Shown here: piece by piece, positions 26,347 to 35,559 of the stretch
Position numbering within the stretch: the first letter of the stretch is position 1
Layout of the letters: every line of letters begins with the position of its first letter
Assembly (NCBI RefSeq): GCF_001281175.1
Contig: NZ_KQ440395.1
Coordinates: 563,312-627,311, forward strand
Origin: Apilactobacillus apinorum
Lineage (GTDB): Bacteria; Bacillota; Bacilli; Lactobacillales; Lactobacillaceae
DNA: 64,000 nt
Reading direction: 5' to 3'
Notes under the pieces: model-generated
Told to the model about the DNA's origin: nothing
What the model saw: the letters and a program-made list of their open reading frames with translations, nothing else
The model's database searches: none
Program-made: the position numbers and the translations under genes

Positions 26347-27207
26347 ATGTCAAAAAAGATAAAGTATAGTGGCATATTCACAATTCTTCTCTTAACTCTT
26401 TTCATATTAACTGGCTGTTCATCTGTTACTAATAGAGCTGATCATTATGATAATTGGAATAGAATCAAGCAAAGTAAAAAGGTTACAATTGGTTTAGATG
26501 TTACTTTTGTACCAATGGGATTCGAAAACAAAAGTGGTCAAATTACTGGATTTGATATTGATTTAGCGAAAGCCGTTTTTAAACAATACGGAATAAAACC
26601 AGTATTTCAACCAATAGATTGGTCAATGAACGTAACAGAACTTAGAAATACAACTATTGATCTTATTTGGAATGGTTTTTCAATTACTCCGGAGAGAGAA
26701 AAAGTGGTAAACTTTAGTACACCATATTTGTCTAATGATCAGGAATTAGTATCTCTAAAATCTTCAAAAATTAATAAATTTATTGATATGAAGGGCAAGT
26801 ATTTGGGAGTACAAAGTGGTTCATCTGGATTAAATGATATAAATGATCAACCTAACGTGCTAAAAAAATATATTAAGAACCAATCACCAATTTTATACAA
26901 TTCTTTTACCAATGCATTTATCGATTTAAATCACGGTAGAATTAGTGGTCTATTAATTGACAGTACTTATGCTAATTACTATATTGCTCACCAACCTAAC
27001 CCAGATTCCTACAAGGTAGTGACTGGAAGTTTTCCAAGGGAAGAATTCGGTGTAGGAATTAGAAAGGGCGATAAAACATTAAAGAATAAAATTAATGTCG
27101 CTTTAAATAAATTGGCTAAAACTGGAGAACTTAAAAAGATTTGCGAAAAATGGTTTGGTAAGAACTATAGAACACCACTTTTAAAATTAATCAATCAAAC
27201 TAAGTAG
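26347..27207 (+). CDS. Amino-acid ABC transporter substrate-binding lipoprotein
   Basis: 286 residues, SBP_bac_3 family (polar amino acids). A lipoprotein signal ends in the lipobox LTGC with Cys24. It then shows VTIGLDVTFVPMGFENKSGQITGFDIDLAKAV, DLIWNGFSITPEREKVVNFSTPY and a C-terminal LAKTGELKKICEKWFG, all typical of the family. Third gene of the T-box-controlled importer. Specificity cannot be read from the protein; histidine is suggested by the leader. Confidence 0.92.
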   Translation: MSKKIKYSGIFTILLLTLFILTGCSSVTNRADHYDNWNRIKQSKKVTIGLDVTFVPMGFENKSGQITGFDIDLAKAVFKQYGIKPVFQPIDWSMNVTELRNTTIDLIWNGFSITPEREKVVNFSTPYLSNDQELVSLKSSKINKFIDMKGKYLGVQSGSSGLNDINDQPNVLKKYIKNQSPILYNSFTNAFIDLNHGRISGLLIDSTYANYYIAHQPNPDSYKVVTGSFPREEFGVGIRKGDKTLKNKINVALNKLAKTGELKKICEKWFGKNYRTPLLKLINQTK

Positions 27208-27218
27208 GGGTGAATTTG

Positions 27219-28493
27219 ATGAATAAAACAATAACCGATGGAGTAGAATTAAATGTTATTCCGGAGCAAAAATTTAAAACAATCTCTTTTACCGTAGATC
27301 TAATTACTGAGAATAAAAAAGAAAACCTAGCGAAACGTGCTGTTTTAGCTGAATTAATGGAAATCAGTAATCAAGATTATCCAACGCAATCTAAATTAGC
27401 TAAAAAACTATCATCAATGTATGGAGCTACATTTGGCACTAACGTTTTGAGATATGGTAATTTATCAGTTTTAAGAATTTCATTGAGCATTCCTAATCCA
27501 AAATTTGTTGATTCATCAGAAAATATTCTAAAAGAAGCGATTGAATTTTTAAAAGGGGTATTATTTCGCCCTCTAGCTAGTGAAAAGAAATATGATGAAA
27601 ATACATTTAATCTTCAACGAAAAAATATGAAAAAGTACGTCTCATCTATTTCAGATAATAAGCGCTTTTTCGCTTCAACTAATTTAAAAGAACTATTTTA
27701 TAAAAATCATATAAATCGTGGAATATTTTTGTATGGTCGTGAAAATGATTATGAGAGTATCTCAGCTAAAGAAGAATATGATTATTATAAAGACGTTATG
27801 AAAAATGATAATGTTAAAATATCCGTTATTGGCGATGTTAATGAATCAGATATGTATAATTTATTTAACTCATTTGAATTCGGCAAGAAGACCAAATTAA
27901 GAAAAGTTAGAGCATTATCTGATTTTACTGTAAATGAAGAAGTTGAAGTTGTTAAACAACAGATCAATTCATCACAAAGCTATTTAAATATGGGATATAG
28001 ACTCCCGTTTTTTTACAATGACAATGACTTTATGTCTGCAATCTTATTTAATGCTGTTTTTGGTGGGACGCCACAATCAAAATTATTTAAGAACGTGAGA
28101 GAAAAAAACAGTTTAGCTTATAGTGCAAGTAGTAGTTATAGCTCTATTAATGGCTTTTTAATGGTTTCTACAGGAATAAATGCTAAAAATTATCAACAGG
28201 TTATTGATATAGTTGAAGAACAACTGAATGAAATAATTGATGAAAATATTGATTTAAATACATTAAACAATATTAAGGCCGAAATGATTAATGCTAAGAA
28301 ATCCGTCTTAGACAGTCCTAGACAAAATATAGAACAAGAATTTACTAATAGCCTATTAAACAGAAGTATATCTTTTGAAGAATGGGAAAAATTAGTTTTA
28401 TCAGTTAGTATTTCGGATATAGCTAAAGTAGCTAGAAAGTTAAAATTAAATTCAATTTTCTTTTTAGAAGGGCGGATTACAAGTGGAGATTAA
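27219..28493 (+). CDS. M16-family peptidase-like protein YmfF (non-catalytic partner)
   Basis: 424 residues, M16 peptidase-like fold. The inverted zinc motif HxxEH is absent (the helix reads RAVLAELMEISNQDYP), while the partner-type block NAVFGGTPQSKLFKNVREKNSLAYSASSSY near 270-300 is well conserved. The next gene has HFLEH, so the two likely form a heterodimeric zinc peptidase. The ATG at 27219 is favoured over a GTG three codons earlier by the position of AGGGGTGA. It overlaps the next gene by 11 bases and starts 12 bases after the importer operon. Confidence 0.88.
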   Translation: MNKTITDGVELNVIPEQKFKTISFTVDLITENKKENLAKRAVLAELMEISNQDYPTQSKLAKKLSSMYGATFGTNVLRYGNLSVLRISLSIPNPKFVDSSENILKEAIEFLKGVLFRPLASEKKYDENTFNLQRKNMKKYVSSISDNKRFFASTNLKELFYKNHINRGIFLYGRENDYESISAKEEYDYYKDVMKNDNVKISVIGDVNESDMYNLFNSFEFGKKTKLRKVRALSDFTVNEEVEVVKQQINSSQSYLNMGYRLPFFYNDNDFMSAILFNAVFGGTPQSKLFKNVREKNSLAYSASSSYSSINGFLMVSTGINAKNYQQVIDIVEEQLNEIIDENIDLNTLNNIKAEMINAKKSVLDSPRQNIEQEFTNSLLNRSISFEEWEKLVLSVSISDIAKVARKLKLNSIFFLEGRITSGD

Positions 28494-29739
28494 AAATTAT
28501 CAACAATATGGCGATAAAGTATACATTGATGAACTAGATAACGGTTTATCCGTAGTGATGATTCCTAAGTCTGGATATCATAAAACGTATGCTACTTTTT
28601 CAGTGAATTATGGTTCGATTGATACCACTATTAACGGGAAAAAATATCCTGCGGGTATCGCACATTTTTTAGAACATAAAATGTTTGATAAAAAGGATCA
28701 TGATGCAATGGATGTTTTTTCTAAGTATGGTGCATCATCAAACGCATTCACGAATTTTAATAAAACTAGTTATTTATTTGCGACAACGGATAATGTGCAT
28801 GACAACTTAATAGAACTTTTGGATTTTGTTCAAGAACCTTATTTCGATGAACAAAAAGTGGAAAAAGAAAAAGGGATTATTGGTCAAGAAATCAGTATGT
28901 ATGATGATAATCCTGGATCTGTATTGTTTTTCAAGACAATTCAAAATATGTACCCAGATACACCACTTAATGTGGATATTGCAGGAAGCCAAGATTCTAT
29001 TAATAAAATTACTAAAGATGACTTGTATGATTCATATAATTATTTCTATCAACCTAGTAATATGCAACTTACAATTGTTGGTGATATTAATCCAGAAGAA
29101 ACATTAAAATGGGTTATTGATAATCAAAATAGTAAGAAATTACCAACTGCGAAGACTATTGATAAAACAATTATTGAGTCCAATGATTTAGTTAGAGAAA
29201 CAACACAAAGAATGGACGTCAAAATACCTAAAGTAGCAATTGGAATTAAAGGTAACAATCAATTCAATAATGACATCAAGTATGAATTGTCAATTTCATT
29301 ATTGTTGCAAATGTTACTTTCTGAAGGTTCAGAAGTATACGAGAAACTTTATAATGATGGAATTATTGATGACTCATTTGGATTTGATTTTGATTGTGAA
29401 GATCAATTTAACTATGCAATATTTGCTGGTGAAACTGATGATGTAGATAGTTTTTATCAAGCAATTACAAAAGTTCTATTTGGATTTGAAGACATTGTTA
29501 AAGGATTGAACGAAGAATTTGAACTTATTAAAAGAGAAGAGATTGGTCAACATATTTCAATGATGAATTCAATTGAAGCGGTCTCTAATAGTGTTAATGA
29601 TAAAGATCATAATTATCGCAATTTGTATGATGAAATAGATATTATTAAATCTTTGCAACTAAATGATGTAATTTACTATGGAAAAATGTTATTAAAAGAA
29701 GAATTTATGGTGAAAAATATCATTTTACCGCAAAAATAA
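28483..29739 (+). CDS. M16-family zinc peptidase YmfH
   Basis: 418 residues with the inverted zinc motif HFLEH in GIAHFLEHKMFDK (near residues 62-74) and a downstream Glu in EKEKGIIGQEISMY, the third zinc ligand. Start is GTG within the end of ymfF. With YmfF it forms a predicted processing peptidase. In Firmicutes such pairs sit before rodZ/pgsA/recA, as here. The native substrate is not known for the chromosomal pair; related pairs process peptides or signal remnants. Confidence 0.92.
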   Translation: MEIKNYQQYGDKVYIDELDNGLSVVMIPKSGYHKTYATFSVNYGSIDTTINGKKYPAGIAHFLEHKMFDKKDHDAMDVFSKYGASSNAFTNFNKTSYLFATTDNVHDNLIELLDFVQEPYFDEQKVEKEKGIIGQEISMYDDNPGSVLFFKTIQNMYPDTPLNVDIAGSQDSINKITKDDLYDSYNYFYQPSNMQLTIVGDINPEETLKWVIDNQNSKKLPTAKTIDKTIIESNDLVRETTQRMDVKIPKVAIGIKGNNQFNNDIKYELSISLLLQMLLSEGSEVYEKLYNDGIIDDSFGFDFDCEDQFNYAIFAGETDDVDSFYQAITKVLFGFEDIVKGLNEEFELIKREEIGQHISMMNSIEAVSNSVNDKDHNYRNLYDEIDIIKSLQLNDVIYYGKMLLKEEFMVKNIILPQK

Positions 29740-29772
29740 ATAACAACGCGGTTTAGATTATTGGGTATGGTA

Positions 29773-29781
29773 TGATATACT
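29773..29781 (+). promoter_or_regulatory. Extended -10 promoter of rodZ
   Basis: TGATATACT (TG, one base, TATACT), 36 bases before the rodZ start. No convincing -35. Confidence 0.55.
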
Positions 29782-29817
29782 ATAAATATAAAATAATAAA
29801 TAAGTGGAGTAATACCT

Positions 29818-30663
29818 ATGCAAAATAATAATGGAAAACAAGTAGAAATTGGTAAATCACTACAAGAAGCTCGTATTGCAAAAGATATGTCTATTGATGA
29901 CATTCAAAAGATTACCAAAATCCAAAAACATTATCTAGAAGCTATTGAGCAAGGTAACTTTGAAGAACTACCTGGTGAATTTTACGTTAGAGCTTTTATC
30001 AAACAATTCGCTGATACTGTTGGAATTGATGGTATCGAATTATTGAATGAACATGATGAAAGCTTACCTGATACTCAAAGCGAAGAATATGCTGAAAAAG
30101 TTTCAAAAGACGATGTAAACAAGAAAGTTGCTCGTCGTAGCAAAGTTGAAAGAAAATCATCTTTCCGTAAACTATTGCCAACTTTTGGTATCATTGTTGC
30201 TATTTTGGTAGTTGTTTTTGGAGTATGGGCCGTGGTTGTTCATACTAACAATTCTTCACAAACAAGTATTAGTAGTAGCTCTGTTTCAGTAACAGGTTCT
30301 TCAGAATCTTCTAGTTCATCAAGCAAAAAGGCTAACAAGTCAAAAGATGATCAAGCAAATGAAACTAAAGTTAAAGAAGTAAGCACTACAAAATATGAAG
30401 TCACTGGACAAAAGACCAACAAAATTACTCTTGAAGCTTCTGCTAGAGCATGGTCATCAATCACAGCTGATAACAAGTCATTATTCCAAGGGATTCAAAA
30501 CTCTGGCGAAAAGAAGACCGTTGAAGTTCCAGAAAATACTTCTAGCGTTGTAATTTCACTTGGTAACGTAAAAGGATCAATGATTAAGATTAATGGAACA
30601 ACTGTTAAGCTTGATGAAAAGATACCATTAACAACTCAAATTACATTTACTTTTAAGAAATAA
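29818..30663 (+). CDS. rodZ: Cytoskeleton-associated protein RodZ
   Basis: Links MreB to the membrane. 281 residues: N-terminal helix-turn-helix (HTH_25) at about 9-75 (GKSLQEARIAKDMSIDDIQKITKI), a basic segment, one transmembrane helix at about 121-141, a long serine/threonine linker (about 143-180), and a C-terminal DUF4115 beta domain (about 200-278). RBS GTGGAG lies upstream. It complements mreBCD earlier in the window. A terminator follows, separating it in part from pgsA. Confidence 0.93.
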   Translation: MQNNNGKQVEIGKSLQEARIAKDMSIDDIQKITKIQKHYLEAIEQGNFEELPGEFYVRAFIKQFADTVGIDGIELLNEHDESLPDTQSEEYAEKVSKDDVNKKVARRSKVERKSSFRKLLPTFGIIVAILVVVFGVWAVVVHTNNSSQTSISSSSVSVTGSSESSSSSSKKANKSKDDQANETKVKEVSTTKYEVTGQKTNKITLEASARAWSSITADNKSLFQGIQNSGEKKTVEVPENTSSVVISLGNVKGSMIKINGTTVKLDEKIPLTTQITFTFKK

Positions 30664-30690
30664 AAAAGGGGCTTATTAAAGCCTTTTTTT
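30664..30690 (+). terminator. Terminator of rodZ
   Basis: AAAGGGGCTT / AAGCCTTTTTTT hairpin starting at the rodZ stop. pgsA follows 23 bases later without a clear promoter, so some read-through is expected. Confidence 0.75.
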
Positions 30691-30712
30691 ATTTAAAAAA
30701 TGGGGGATAAAA

Positions 30713-31300
30713 ATGAATTTACCTAATAAATTAACTATTGTAAGAATATTATTAATTCCGATTTTTATAATTTTATTATCATGCTCAATTAACATGGGTA
30801 CTGTAATCTGGTTAGGAACAACTATCCAGGTAACAAGAATTATTGCTGCTTTAGTATTCGCAGGTGCATGTATTACTGATTTTCTAGATGGTCAAATTGC
30901 AAGAAGACAACATTTAGTAACCAACTTTGGTAAATTTGCTGATCCACTTGCAGATAAGATGATTGTTATGTCAGCTTTCATTATTTTAGTTTCATTTGGA
31001 TTTGTTCCAGCGTGGGTTGCTGCGATTATTGTTTGTCGAGAATTATCGGTAACTGGATTAAGATTAATTGTAGTTGAAAATAATGGTGAAGTAATTGCTG
31101 CTGCTTGGCCAGGTAAGATAAAGACATTCAGTCAAATGATCTCAATTATCTTGTTATTATTAAATGACTTCCTATACGTTCCATTTACAACAGTTGGATT
31201 TGGAACTGTTATTCTATACATTTGTTTGATTTTCACTGTTTATTCTGGTGTTGAATACTTTATAAAGAGTAAATTTATTTTTGAAGATTCATTCAAATAA
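30713..31300 (+). CDS. pgsA: CDP-diacylglycerol--glycerol-3-phosphate 3-phosphatidyltransferase
   Basis: Makes phosphatidylglycerol phosphate, the committed step to PG, in the membrane. 195 residues with about five helices and the CDP-alcohol phosphotransferase motif DxxDGxxARx8Gx3Dx3D complete (DFLDGQIARR...GKFADPLADK, residues 62-88). RBS GGGGGA precedes the ATG. Conserved position between rodZ and cinA/recA. Confidence 0.95.
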   Translation: MNLPNKLTIVRILLIPIFIILLSCSINMGTVIWLGTTIQVTRIIAALVFAGACITDFLDGQIARRQHLVTNFGKFADPLADKMIVMSAFIILVSFGFVPAWVAAIIVCRELSVTGLRLIVVENNGEVIAAAWPGKIKTFSQMISIILLLLNDFLYVPFTTVGFGTVILYICLIFTVYSGVEYFIKSKFIFEDSFK

Positions 31301-31344
31301 ACCTGATATTTTAACGTATCTTTATAAAGAAAGGTCGTATTGTT

Positions 31345-31809
31345 ATGCAATTTGACACATCTGTAATTAATAGTTTGATTGAACAGAACAAGTCTATTAC
31401 TGCTGCAGAAAGTCTAACAGCTGGATTATTTCAAGCAACCCTTGGGGAAGTATCAGGAGTATCTAAAATATTTCCTGGTGGATTTGTTACTTATTCCAAT
31501 GAGGCTAAAGCAAAGCTATTGCAAATTCCTGAACCTATAATTCAAGCTTGTGGTGTTGTTTCAAGTGAAGTGGCTATTTGGATGGCACAACAATCTAGAC
31601 AAATAATGAATACTAATATTGGTGTTTCTTTTACGGGTGTAGCTGGTCCGGATGGAATTGAAGGACATTCAGCAGGAACGGTTTTTATTGGGTTAGACTA
31701 TGATGGAATGCAATCTGTAAAGCAATGTCACTTCGAAGGAACAAGACAAGAGGTTAGAGAGCAGTCCGTTGCAGAAGCACTTGAATTGTTAAAATTACAC
31801 TTAAAATAA
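31345..31809 (+). CDS. pncC: CinA C-terminal-domain protein (nicotinamide-nucleotide amidase, PncC-like), stand-alone
   Basis: 154 residues equal to the CinA C-terminal domain: AAESLTAGLFQATLGEVSGVS near residues 20-40, FPGGFVTYSNEAK, and GVSFTGVAGPDG, the PncC/YgaD active-site region that deamidates NMN to NaMN. The N-terminal COG1058 domain of full CinA (over 400 residues in most relatives, at this locus before recA) is missing, and the 44 bases upstream hold no remnant. RBS AAAGG with an ATG is normal, so this looks like a real short gene. The competence link of cinA is historical and may not apply. Confidence 0.85.
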   Translation: MQFDTSVINSLIEQNKSITAAESLTAGLFQATLGEVSGVSKIFPGGFVTYSNEAKAKLLQIPEPIIQACGVVSSEVAIWMAQQSRQIMNTNIGVSFTGVAGPDGIEGHSAGTVFIGLDYDGMQSVKQCHFEGTRQEVREQSVAEALELLKLHLK

Positions 31810-31814
31810 AAATG

Positions 31815-31828
31815 CGAACTTTTGTTCT
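31815..31828 (+). promoter_or_regulatory. LexA (DinR)-type SOS box of recA
   Basis: CGAACTTTTGTTCT matches the Gram-positive SOS box CGAAC-N4-GTTCG except for the last base. It ends seven bases before the recA -35. The same inverted repeat followed by Ts might also serve as a weak terminator of pncC. Confidence 0.75.
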
Positions 31829-31835
31829 TTTTTAC

Positions 31836-31864
31836 TTGCTTTTTTAAAGATAGATTAGTATAGT
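31836..31864 (+). promoter_or_regulatory. recA promoter
   Basis: TTGCTT (31836-31841), 17-base spacer, TATAGT (31859-31864), next to the SOS box. Confidence 0.7.
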
Positions 31865-31870
31865 ATAAAT

Positions 31871-31878
31871 ATCGAATA
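31871..31878 (+). promoter_or_regulatory. Possible cin-box-like site in the recA leader
   Basis: ATCGAATA shares the CGAATA core of the competence-sigma -10 sequence TACGAATA and lies 23 bases before the recA ATG. Two bases differ, and the core occurs often by chance in AT-rich DNA, so this is only a candidate. Confidence 0.25.
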
Positions 31879-31901
31879 GTTATTAAAGGGAGGTCAAATT
31901 A

Positions 31902-32954
31902 ATGGCTGATGAACGAAAAGCAGCTCTAGATGGTGCCTTAAAACGAATTGAAAAAGAATTCGGTAAAGGTTCTATTATGAGAATGGGTGATAGAGGGGAT
32001 ACAAGAATCTCAACTATTCCTACCGGATCTTTAGCATTAGACAATGCTTTAGGTGTAGGTGGATTCCCACGAGGAAGAATTGTTGAAATCTATGGACCAG
32101 AAAGTTCTGGTAAAACTACTATTGCGCTTCAAGCAGTTGCTGAAGTACAAAAACAAGGTGGTACAGCAGCTTATATCGATGCTGAAAATGCTTTGGATCC
32201 AGTATATGCAACTAACCTGGGTGTTAATATTGATGACTTACTATTATCACAACCAGATACTGGTGAACAAGGTTTACAAATTTGTGACGCCTTAGTATCA
32301 AGTGGAGCAATCGACATCGTAGTTGTCGATTCAGTTGCTGCTTTAGTTCCTAGAGCTGAAATTGAAGGTGAAATGGGTGACGCGCATGTTGGTCTACAAG
32401 CTAGATTAATGTCACAAGCACTTCGTAAACTTTCAGGTTCTATTAATAAAACTAAAACCATTGCACTCTTTATTAACCAAATTAGAGAAAAAGTTGGGGT
32501 TATGTTTGGTAACCCAGAAACCACTCCTGGTGGACGTGCTCTTAAGTTCTACTCAACTATAAGACTAGAAATCAGAAGAGCTGAACAAATTAAAGATGGT
32601 ACTGATATTATTGGTAACAGAACCAAGATTAAAGTTGCTAAGAATAAGGTAGCTCCTCCATTCAAACGTGCTGAAGTTGATATCATGTATGGTGAAGGTG
32701 TTTCTCAAACTGGTGAACTTGTTGACATGGCCGTTGAACAAGATATTATTAATAAGTCTGGTTCATGGTACTCATATGGTGATGAAAGAATTGGACAAGG
32801 ACGTGAAAACGCTAAGCAATTCTTGAAAGAAAACCCAGATAAAATGGAAGAAATTAACCTAAAGGTTCGTGCTGCATATGGAATGGGTGAAGATATTCCA
32901 GAAACTAGCGATGAATCTGCTGAACAAACTAGTTTAGATACTGGTGAAGAATAA
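31902..32954 (+). CDS. recA: Recombinase RecA
   Basis: Homologous recombination and SOS co-protease, 350 residues. Walker [10 protein letters not shown] near residues 65-73, Walker [11 protein letters not shown], loop L1 [10 protein letters not shown], loop L2 region [22 protein letters not shown], and an acidic C-terminal tail. RBS AGGGAGG is nine bases upstream. It has its own promoter with a LexA-type box; a short hairpin terminator follows. Confidence 0.98.
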   Translation: MADERKAALDGALKRIEKEFGKGSIMRMGDRGDTRISTIPTGSLALDNALGVGGFPRGRIVEIYGPESSGKTTIALQAVAEVQKQGGTAAYIDAENALDPVYATNLGVNIDDLLLSQPDTGEQGLQICDALVSSGAIDIVVVDSVAALVPRAEIEGEMGDAHVGLQARLMSQALRKLSGSINKTKTIALFINQIREKVGVMFGNPETTPGGRALKFYSTIRLEIRRAEQIKDGTDIIGNRTKIKVAKNKVAPPFKRAEVDIMYGEGVSQTGELVDMAVEQDIINKSGSWYSYGDERIGQGRENAKQFLKENPDKMEEINLKVRAAYGMGEDIPETSDESAEQTSLDTGEE

Positions 32955-32974
32955 AAAGCTGCGAGGCTTTTTTA
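32954..32974 (+). terminator. Short terminator of recA
   Basis: AAAAGC-6-GCTTTTTT, a weak six-pair stem with T tail immediately after the stop. Confidence 0.65.
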
Positions 32975-33000
32975 TTTTTGCCAAAAACAAATATGATGTG

Positions 33001-33029
33001 TTGACACTTCACTAAGTAAAATTTAAAAT
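33001..33029 (+). promoter_or_regulatory. Promoter of rny
   Basis: Consensus TTGACA (33001-33006), 17-base spacer, TAAAAT (33024-33029). Confidence 0.82.
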
Positions 33030-33103
33030 ATAGTAGTGCACACGTATATGCACTTATAAAAAAATTTAATTAACATTAGATGATGTGGAGGTGTAATAAG
33101 CCT

Positions 33104-34669
33104 ATGACTTATTTGTTACCTATAATCCTCGCAATCATCGCTGCTTTTGTGGTGGGAACTACTGTTGGTATCTTTTTTAACAAGAAGATTGTTGATAAGA
33201 AATTAACTAAGGCTCACATGAGTGCACAAGATATTTTGGAAGATGCTAAACGACAAGCTCAAACATCTGCTAAGGAAGCAATTCTGGAAGCAAGAGAAAA
33301 GAGTAATCATTATCGTTCTAACATTGAAAAAGAAATTAAGCAAAGACGCATTGAAGTTCAACGACAAGAAAATCGTCTAATTCAACGTGAAGATTCTTTA
33401 GATCGAAAAGATGACGCTTTTGACAAGCGTGAAGATTCATTGAACAAACGTGAAGAAAAGCTTAACTTAAACCAAAAGAAGCTTGAACAAAAGCAACAGC
33501 AAGCTGATATGCTAGTTAAACAACGTCAGGCTGAGTTAGAACATATTTCTACGCTATCTCAAGAAGAAGCACAAGAGCTAATTATTAATGAAACTAAGCA
33601 AGAATTAGCAGATGAACGTGCCAAGATGGTTAAGGATAGTTATAATTTAGCTCGTAAGGAATCATCTGAAAACGCTAAAAATTTAGTTATTGAAGCAATT
33701 CAACAAAGTGCTGCTGATATTGTTTCTGAAACTACTGTTTCTGTTGTTAATCTACCTAACGATGATATGAAGGGTAGAATTATCGGTAGAGAAGGAAGAA
33801 ATATTAGAACCTTTGAAACTTTAACAGGAATTGATTTAGTTATTGATGATACCCCTGAAGCTGTAGTATTAAGTGGATTCGATCCAATTAGACGTGAAGT
33901 AGCCAAAATGGCACTAGAAAGTCTAATTAAAGATGGAAGAATTCATCCCGCTAGAATCGAAGAAATGGTTGAAAAGAGTCGCCGAGAACTTGATGAAAAG
34001 ATTCAAGAAATTGGTGAAGAAACAGTATTCGATTTAGGCATTCATTCAATGAGTCCTGAAATGATTATGATGATTGGTAAGTTGAAATTTAAGATTTATC
34101 ATGGTCGTAACGTTTTAAGTCATTCTATCGAAGTTGCCAAGCTAGCTGGTGTATTAGCCGCAGAACTAGGTGAAGATGTCGTTTTAGCTAAGCGCGCAGG
34201 ATTATTGCACGAAATTGGTCGCTCTGCTGATAATGATAATGAAGGTTCTCATATTGACCTTGGTGTTGATTTAGCCAAGAAGTTTAAGGAAAGTCCAGTA
34301 GTAATTGATTCTATTGCATCCGATAACGAAGATAACGAACCTAAGTTTATTATTTCTGAATTAGTAAATATCGCAAATAAAATTGCGATTGCTAGACCAG
34401 GTGCCAAGAGTAAATCTCTTGAAAGTTTTGTTCATCGTCTTGAAAGTTTGGAAACAATTAGTGATAGCTTTGATGAAGTTAAGAAGAGTTATGCTATTCA
34501 AGCCGGACGTGAGATCAGAGTGATTGTTAAACCAGAGAAAGTTTCTGATACTCAAGCTGTAGTATTAGCAAGAGATATTAAAAATAAAATTGAAGAGGAT
34601 ATGGAATATCCTGGACATATCAAGGTTACAATTATAGGAGAAGTAAGATCAATTGAATATGCAAAATAA
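33104..34669 (+). CDS. rny: Ribonuclease Y
   Basis: Membrane-anchored endoribonuclease that starts mRNA decay. 521 residues: N-terminal transmembrane helix (about 2-22), long charged coiled coil (about 30-200), KH domain ([15 protein letters not shown] near 216) and HD domain ([10 protein letters not shown] near 340; LLHEIGRS). The ATG at 33104 is chosen because GGAGGTG lies ten bases before it and the product then begins with the membrane helix; the longer frame adds a polar extension. Length equals that of Bacillus RNase Y. Confidence 0.97.
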   Translation: MTYLLPIILAIIAAFVVGTTVGIFFNKKIVDKKLTKAHMSAQDILEDAKRQAQTSAKEAILEAREKSNHYRSNIEKEIKQRRIEVQRQENRLIQREDSLDRKDDAFDKREDSLNKREEKLNLNQKKLEQKQQQADMLVKQRQAELEHISTLSQEEAQELIINETKQELADERAKMVKDSYNLARKESSENAKNLVIEAIQQSAADIVSETTVSVVNLPNDDMKGRIIGREGRNIRTFETLTGIDLVIDDTPEAVVLSGFDPIRREVAKMALESLIKDGRIHPARIEEMVEKSRRELDEKIQEIGEETVFDLGIHSMSPEMIMMIGKLKFKIYHGRNVLSHSIEVAKLAGVLAAELGEDVVLAKRAGLLHEIGRSADNDNEGSHIDLGVDLAKKFKESPVVIDSIASDNEDNEPKFIISELVNIANKIAIARPGAKSKSLESFVHRLESLETISDSFDEVKKSYAIQAGREIRVIVKPEKVSDTQAVVLARDIKNKIEEDMEYPGHIKVTIIGEVRSIEYAK

Positions 34670-34692
34670 AAAAGGCGATAAGCCTTTTTTAT
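34670..34692 (+). terminator. Terminator of rny
   Basis: AAAAAGGC-GATA-AGCCTTTTTT hairpin right after the stop. Confidence 0.82.
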
Positions 34693-34722
34693 TTTGGTTA
34701 AAACGGTGTAAAATTGTACATA

Positions 34723-34728
34723 TATAAT
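34723..34728 (+). promoter_or_regulatory. Candidate -10 of the ymdB-mutSL operon
   Basis: Consensus TATAAT 19 bases before the ymdB start; no -35 with good spacing was found. Confidence 0.4.
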
Positions 34729-34747
34729 AACGGAATTGAGGATAGAG

Positions 34748-35548
34748 ATGAGAATACTATTTTTAGGTGATGTAGTCGGTAGTTTAGGAGTAGATATGGT
34801 TGATCAATATTTACCTAAATTGAAACACGACTTTAAACCACAAGTAACAATTGTCAATGGAGAAAATTCAACACCGGTGGGTAGAGGAATTAGCTACAAG
34901 ATTTATAAACAGTTAATGAATGATGGAGCTGATGTCATTACTTTAGGAAACCATGCTTGGAACAATGAAGAAATTTATGATTTCATTGATGATAGTAAAA
35001 ATTTAGTACGACCATTGAATTACCCAGGAAAAGATGTTCCGGGCTCTGGATACACAGTAATCAATGTGAACGGAAAGAAGCTAGCGGTTGTTAACTTACA
35101 AGGAAGAATCTTCATAGACCCGATTGATGATCCTTTTCAAAAAATTGATGAATTATTAAATAAGATTGAAAAAGAAGTCGATTACGTTTTTGTAGATTTT
35201 CACGCTGAAACAACAAGCGAAAAAAAGGCAATGGGATTATTCTTAACAGGAAGAGCTTCTGCGGTTGTGGGAACTCATACTCATGTTCAAACAAATGACA
35301 ATCAAATTTTAAATAATCAAACAGCGTACATAACTGATGTAGGAATGTGTGGTCCTTTTAATAGTGTTTTAGGGATGAAATATGATAGTATTATTCATCG
35401 TTTCTTAACGCAAAGACCAACTAGATTTGAAGTACAAAATGAAGGTGACCAAATCTTATCAGGATGTTTAATTGATTTGAGGGATGACGGAACTGCTAGA
35501 TCAATCAAAACAATCTTAATTGATCCAAGTCATCCATATAACAGATAG
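34748..35548 (+). CDS. ymdB: Metallophosphoesterase YmdB (2',3'-cAMP phosphodiesterase)
   Basis: Calcineurin-like phosphoesterase of 266 residues, member of the YmdB family that hydrolyses 2',3'-cyclic nucleotides and affects biofilm and RNA turnover in Bacillus. Metal motifs: LFLGDVVGS (residues 4-12), [30 protein letters not shown] and [11 protein letters not shown]. The ATG at 34748 gives the family start [11 protein letters not shown]; a TTG four codons earlier is less likely. The rny-ymdB pairing is conserved. mutS follows after 11 bases. Confidence 0.95.
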   Translation: MRILFLGDVVGSLGVDMVDQYLPKLKHDFKPQVTIVNGENSTPVGRGISYKIYKQLMNDGADVITLGNHAWNNEEIYDFIDDSKNLVRPLNYPGKDVPGSGYTVINVNGKKLAVVNLQGRIFIDPIDDPFQKIDELLNKIEKEVDYVFVDFHAETTSEKKAMGLFLTGRASAVVGTHTHVQTNDNQILNNQTAYITDVGMCGPFNSVLGMKYDSIIHRFLTQRPTRFEVQNEGDQILSGCLIDLRDDGTARSIKTILIDPSHPYNR

Positions 35549-35559
35549 GGGGATTACAA

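Noticed and set aside
32171-32524. 117-codon minus-strand frame inside recA
   Set aside because: Shadow of recA codon structure; no RBS and no recognisable protein features.
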